From JAPYTK01 sp964401935 (GTDB lineage: Bacteria; Myxococcota_A; Polyangia; Polyangiales; Polyangiaceae), in contig CAYOAL010000018.1 of assembly GCA_964401935.1 (NCBI GenBank), positions 33,417 through 97,416 of the forward strand: a DNA stretch of 64,000 nt. Direction: 5' to 3'. This document shows positions 62,444 to 64,000 of the stretch, piece by piece; positions within the stretch are counted from its first letter, which is position 1, and the number at the start of each line of letters is the position of its first letter. The notes under the pieces were generated by a model. The model ran no database searches. It saw nothing but the letters and a program-made list of their open reading frames with translations, and had not been told where the DNA came from. Made by a program: the position numbers and the translations under genes.

Positions 62444-62492
62444 CCTCAGGCCTTCCTCCAGGAGTTCCCTCTGTCAGGTTGGAAGTGGCCCC

Positions 62493-62789
62493 ATGCACGA
62501 GGATCGGCGCTGGAGACTCATTTGTTACGACGTCCGTGACCCAAAACGGTATCGCAAGCTCTACAAGATCGTGCGGACCTACGCCCGGCCGGTCCAATAC
62601 TCGATCTTTCGGGCAAGGCTCGACGACCGCCAGCTCGAGCAGCTGCGTTGGGAGCTGAGCGAAGTGCTCGACGAAGAAGACCGGCTCCTCATCGTGGATC
62701 TCTGCCCATCTTGCGCCGAACGTGTGGTAGCCCGAAACCACCTCGACGATTGGCTTGACCCTGCCAAGACCTTCGAGGTGATCTCATGA
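62493..62789 (+). CDS. cas2: CRISPR adaptation protein Cas2
   Basis: A 98-residue protein with the ferredoxin-like Cas2 fold. It has RWRLICYDVRDPKRYRKLYKIVRTYARPVQYSIFRARL, with the conserved Asp in YDVRD (near residue 14), then LDEEDRLLIVDLCPSC. The ATG at 62493 follows GGAAGTGGCCCC. It bridges Cas1 dimers during spacer integration. The array begins 254 bp downstream. Confidence 0.92.
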   Translation: MHEDRRWRLICYDVRDPKRYRKLYKIVRTYARPVQYSIFRARLDDRQLEQLRWELSEVLDEEDRLLIVDLCPSCAERVVARNHLDDWLDPAKTFEVIS

Positions 62790-63043
62790 ACCCGATCATG
62801 CACATCCGTGCGATGATGCATCGTCTCACGCTCGCGCTACCTAACTCTACCAAACGCACGATGTTTCCCTCGGGTCCGCATCATGTGTGTTGCTTGATCC
62901 CACCCACCGTCCGCACTCCCGCCGAGTTACGCGCGAAGCCCACCAACCAATCCCGTAGCAATCGCCGCAGCGAGCTGCGCTGCCCCAGGTCCTTGAAAAC
63001 ATCTCCCGAACATGCCGACATCACTCAGCTCTCGCGCGGGGCT
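62790..63043. promoter_or_regulatory. Cas2-to-array spacer, candidate CRISPR leader
   Basis: This 254-bp interval has no gene and is less GC-rich near its array end (around 62990-63030) than the surrounding DNA. The position suits a leader. Because repeat orientation is ambiguous, the leader could instead lie beyond the window end. Confidence 0.4.
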
Positions 63044-63999
63044 CCGATCACCGCGCCGATGCCTCCGGGCGTTGAGCACTCGATACCTCGGCGGTACGCG
63101 TCGCGCAGGTCGTGCCGATCACCGCGCCGATGCCTCCGGGCGTTGAGCACCAGCGCGGTAGCCACGTGGCGAGCGTGCTGAGCAGCCGATCACCGCGCCG
63201 ATGCCTCCGGGCGTTGAGCACAAAGAGGCGATGACGGGACACACGCACTCGGGAGCCGATCACCGCGCCGATGCCTCCGGGCGTTGAGCACGGCAAGGGC
63301 CTCACGAGCGCACTCTCTGACGGAGCGCCGATCACCGCGCCGATGCCTCCGGGCGTTGAGCACATGTTGGCTCGTTTCCCGGGGACCATACCCTCGGTCC
63401 GATCACCGCGCCGATGCCTCCGGGCGTTGAGCACAGCGCCGCCGCAGTGTCGGCGGCCGCGCAAGCCCGCCGATCACACCGCCCCGGCACCTCGGGAGGG
63501 CGAGGAGAGGGGCAACAGGGTCGCNNNNNNNNNNCACCGCGCCGATGCCTCCGGGCGTTGAGCACGGAAAGGCTCTATCCTCTGCGCGCGCGCATGCGCG
63601 TACCGATCACCGCGCCGATGCCTCCGGGCGTTGAGCACAGGCTCGACACGCGCCCGCGACCATCGCGGCGGACCCGATCACCGCGCCGATGCCTCCGGGC
63701 GTTGAGCACCGGTAGGTCTGGCCACCTGCGTTCTAGCGCTTCATCCGATCACCGCGCCGATGCCTCCGGGCGTTGAGCACCGTACCTAACTAGATCGAAT
63801 GCGTCGCGAACATGATGCACCGATCACCGCGCCGATGCCTCCGGGCGTTGAGCACCATTTAGTCTTGGAGGAGCTAATAGAGCAATTCGATTCCGATCAC
63901 CGCGCCGATGCCTCCGGGCGTTGAGCACACCGCCGCCGCGGTGTCGGCTGCCACCAAAAGCAGCCGATCACCGCGCCGATGCCTCCGGGCGTTGAGCAC
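63044..63999. CRISPR. CRISPR array, 14 repeat positions, continues past the window
   Basis: The 36-bp repeat begins CCGATCACCGCG and ends GGGCGTTGAGCAC on the plus strand; a GCC-TCCG-GGC hairpin lies inside. Copies start at 63044, 63115, 63186, 63256, 63328, 63399, 63470 (degenerate), 63530 (first 5 bases masked by N), 63603, 63674, 63745, 63820, 63893 and 63964. Complete spacers are 34-39 bp, mostly 35. The seventh repeat position keeps the start but diverges afterwards, next to a 10-N gap. On the minus strand the repeat starts GTGCTCAACGCC, as many known repeats do. The array follows the Myxan cas operon and belongs to it. Confidence 0.97.
63525..63534. other. Assembly gap (10 N) inside the CRISPR array
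   Basis: Ten N mask the end of a spacer and the first bases of a repeat. The true number of repeat-spacer units here may be larger. Confidence 0.95.
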
Positions 64000-64000
64000 T

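Overview
The window is high-GC DNA from a predatory or social-type deltaproteobacterium, most likely a member of the Myxococcota. The signs are very high GC in third codon positions, many Cys-lipobox lipoproteins with Gly-rich or Cys-rich tails, a kelch protein ending in a MYXO-CTERM-type anchor, Uma2 and GxxExxY remnants, and a CRISPR-Cas locus of the Myxococcus xanthus (Myxan, devTRS-like) subtype. It appears to be a draft assembly: three runs of N (43149-43248, 50052-50151, 63525-63534) all lie in repetitive DNA. No rRNA or tRNA gene was recognised.

Layout. (1) 1-10009: a type I restriction-modification locus on the minus strand, hsdM > hsdS > a DUF262/DUF1524/DUF4268 nuclease of the GmrSD type, then hsdR (cut by the window start). 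A plus-strand three-gene module (TIGR04255-like protein, XRE-like HTH protein, unknown protein) is nested between the DUF262 gene and hsdR; two palindromes sit in the divergent promoter it shares with hsdR. (2) 10534-23778: a kelch/MYXO-CTERM surface protein, then a sulfur-related region. It holds a tiny membrane ORF whose UGA is followed by a SECIS-like hairpin (candidate selenoprotein), a cystathionine gamma-synthase family enzyme, a six-gene operon (split YeeE/YedE pair, SulP transporter, small protein, persulfide-dioxygenase-like MBL enzyme, Usp protein), a sigma-54 activator with no sensor domain, and a second SulP gene. Four -24/-12 elements with identical GG-to-GC spacing precede these genes, so they look like one sigma-54 regulon. 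(3) 23932-39246: housekeeping and envelope genes: an App1-like phosphatase with a helix-hairpin-helix domain, a DJ-1/PfpI protein with an F420-dependent-reductase-like partner, a GGDEF protein, a DEAD-box helicase, several lipoproteins, a UDP-glucuronate decarboxylase-like enzyme and an M1 aminopeptidase. (4) 39275-46408: five tandem paralogous lipoprotein genes, one of them internally deleted, with short tandem repeats inside the signal peptides. (5) 46422-47873: a PhnD-like protein and a NUDIX hydrolase. (6) 48110-52245: a WYL regulator, a Rad50/RloC-like ATPase with a zinc-hook motif, and a small HEPN-like protein, a probable uncharacterised defence cassette. (7) 52415-64000: the Myxan CRISPR-Cas locus cas6-cas3-cmx8-cas7-cas5, an interposed stretch (small ORF, broken Uma2, WYL regulator), cas4-cas1 fusion, cas2, and an array with 14 repeat positions that runs off the window end.

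Most novel signals: the candidate UGA-containing gene with a GGUC-loop hairpin inside a sigma-54 sulfur regulon; the regulon itself, with three of four predicted transcripts starting 2-4 nt before the ATG; the WYL/ATPase/HEPN cassette; the three-gene module nested in the restriction locus; 12-bp coding VNTRs at both large assembly gaps; and two CRISPR spacers that appear to come from homologous versions of one protein-coding site.
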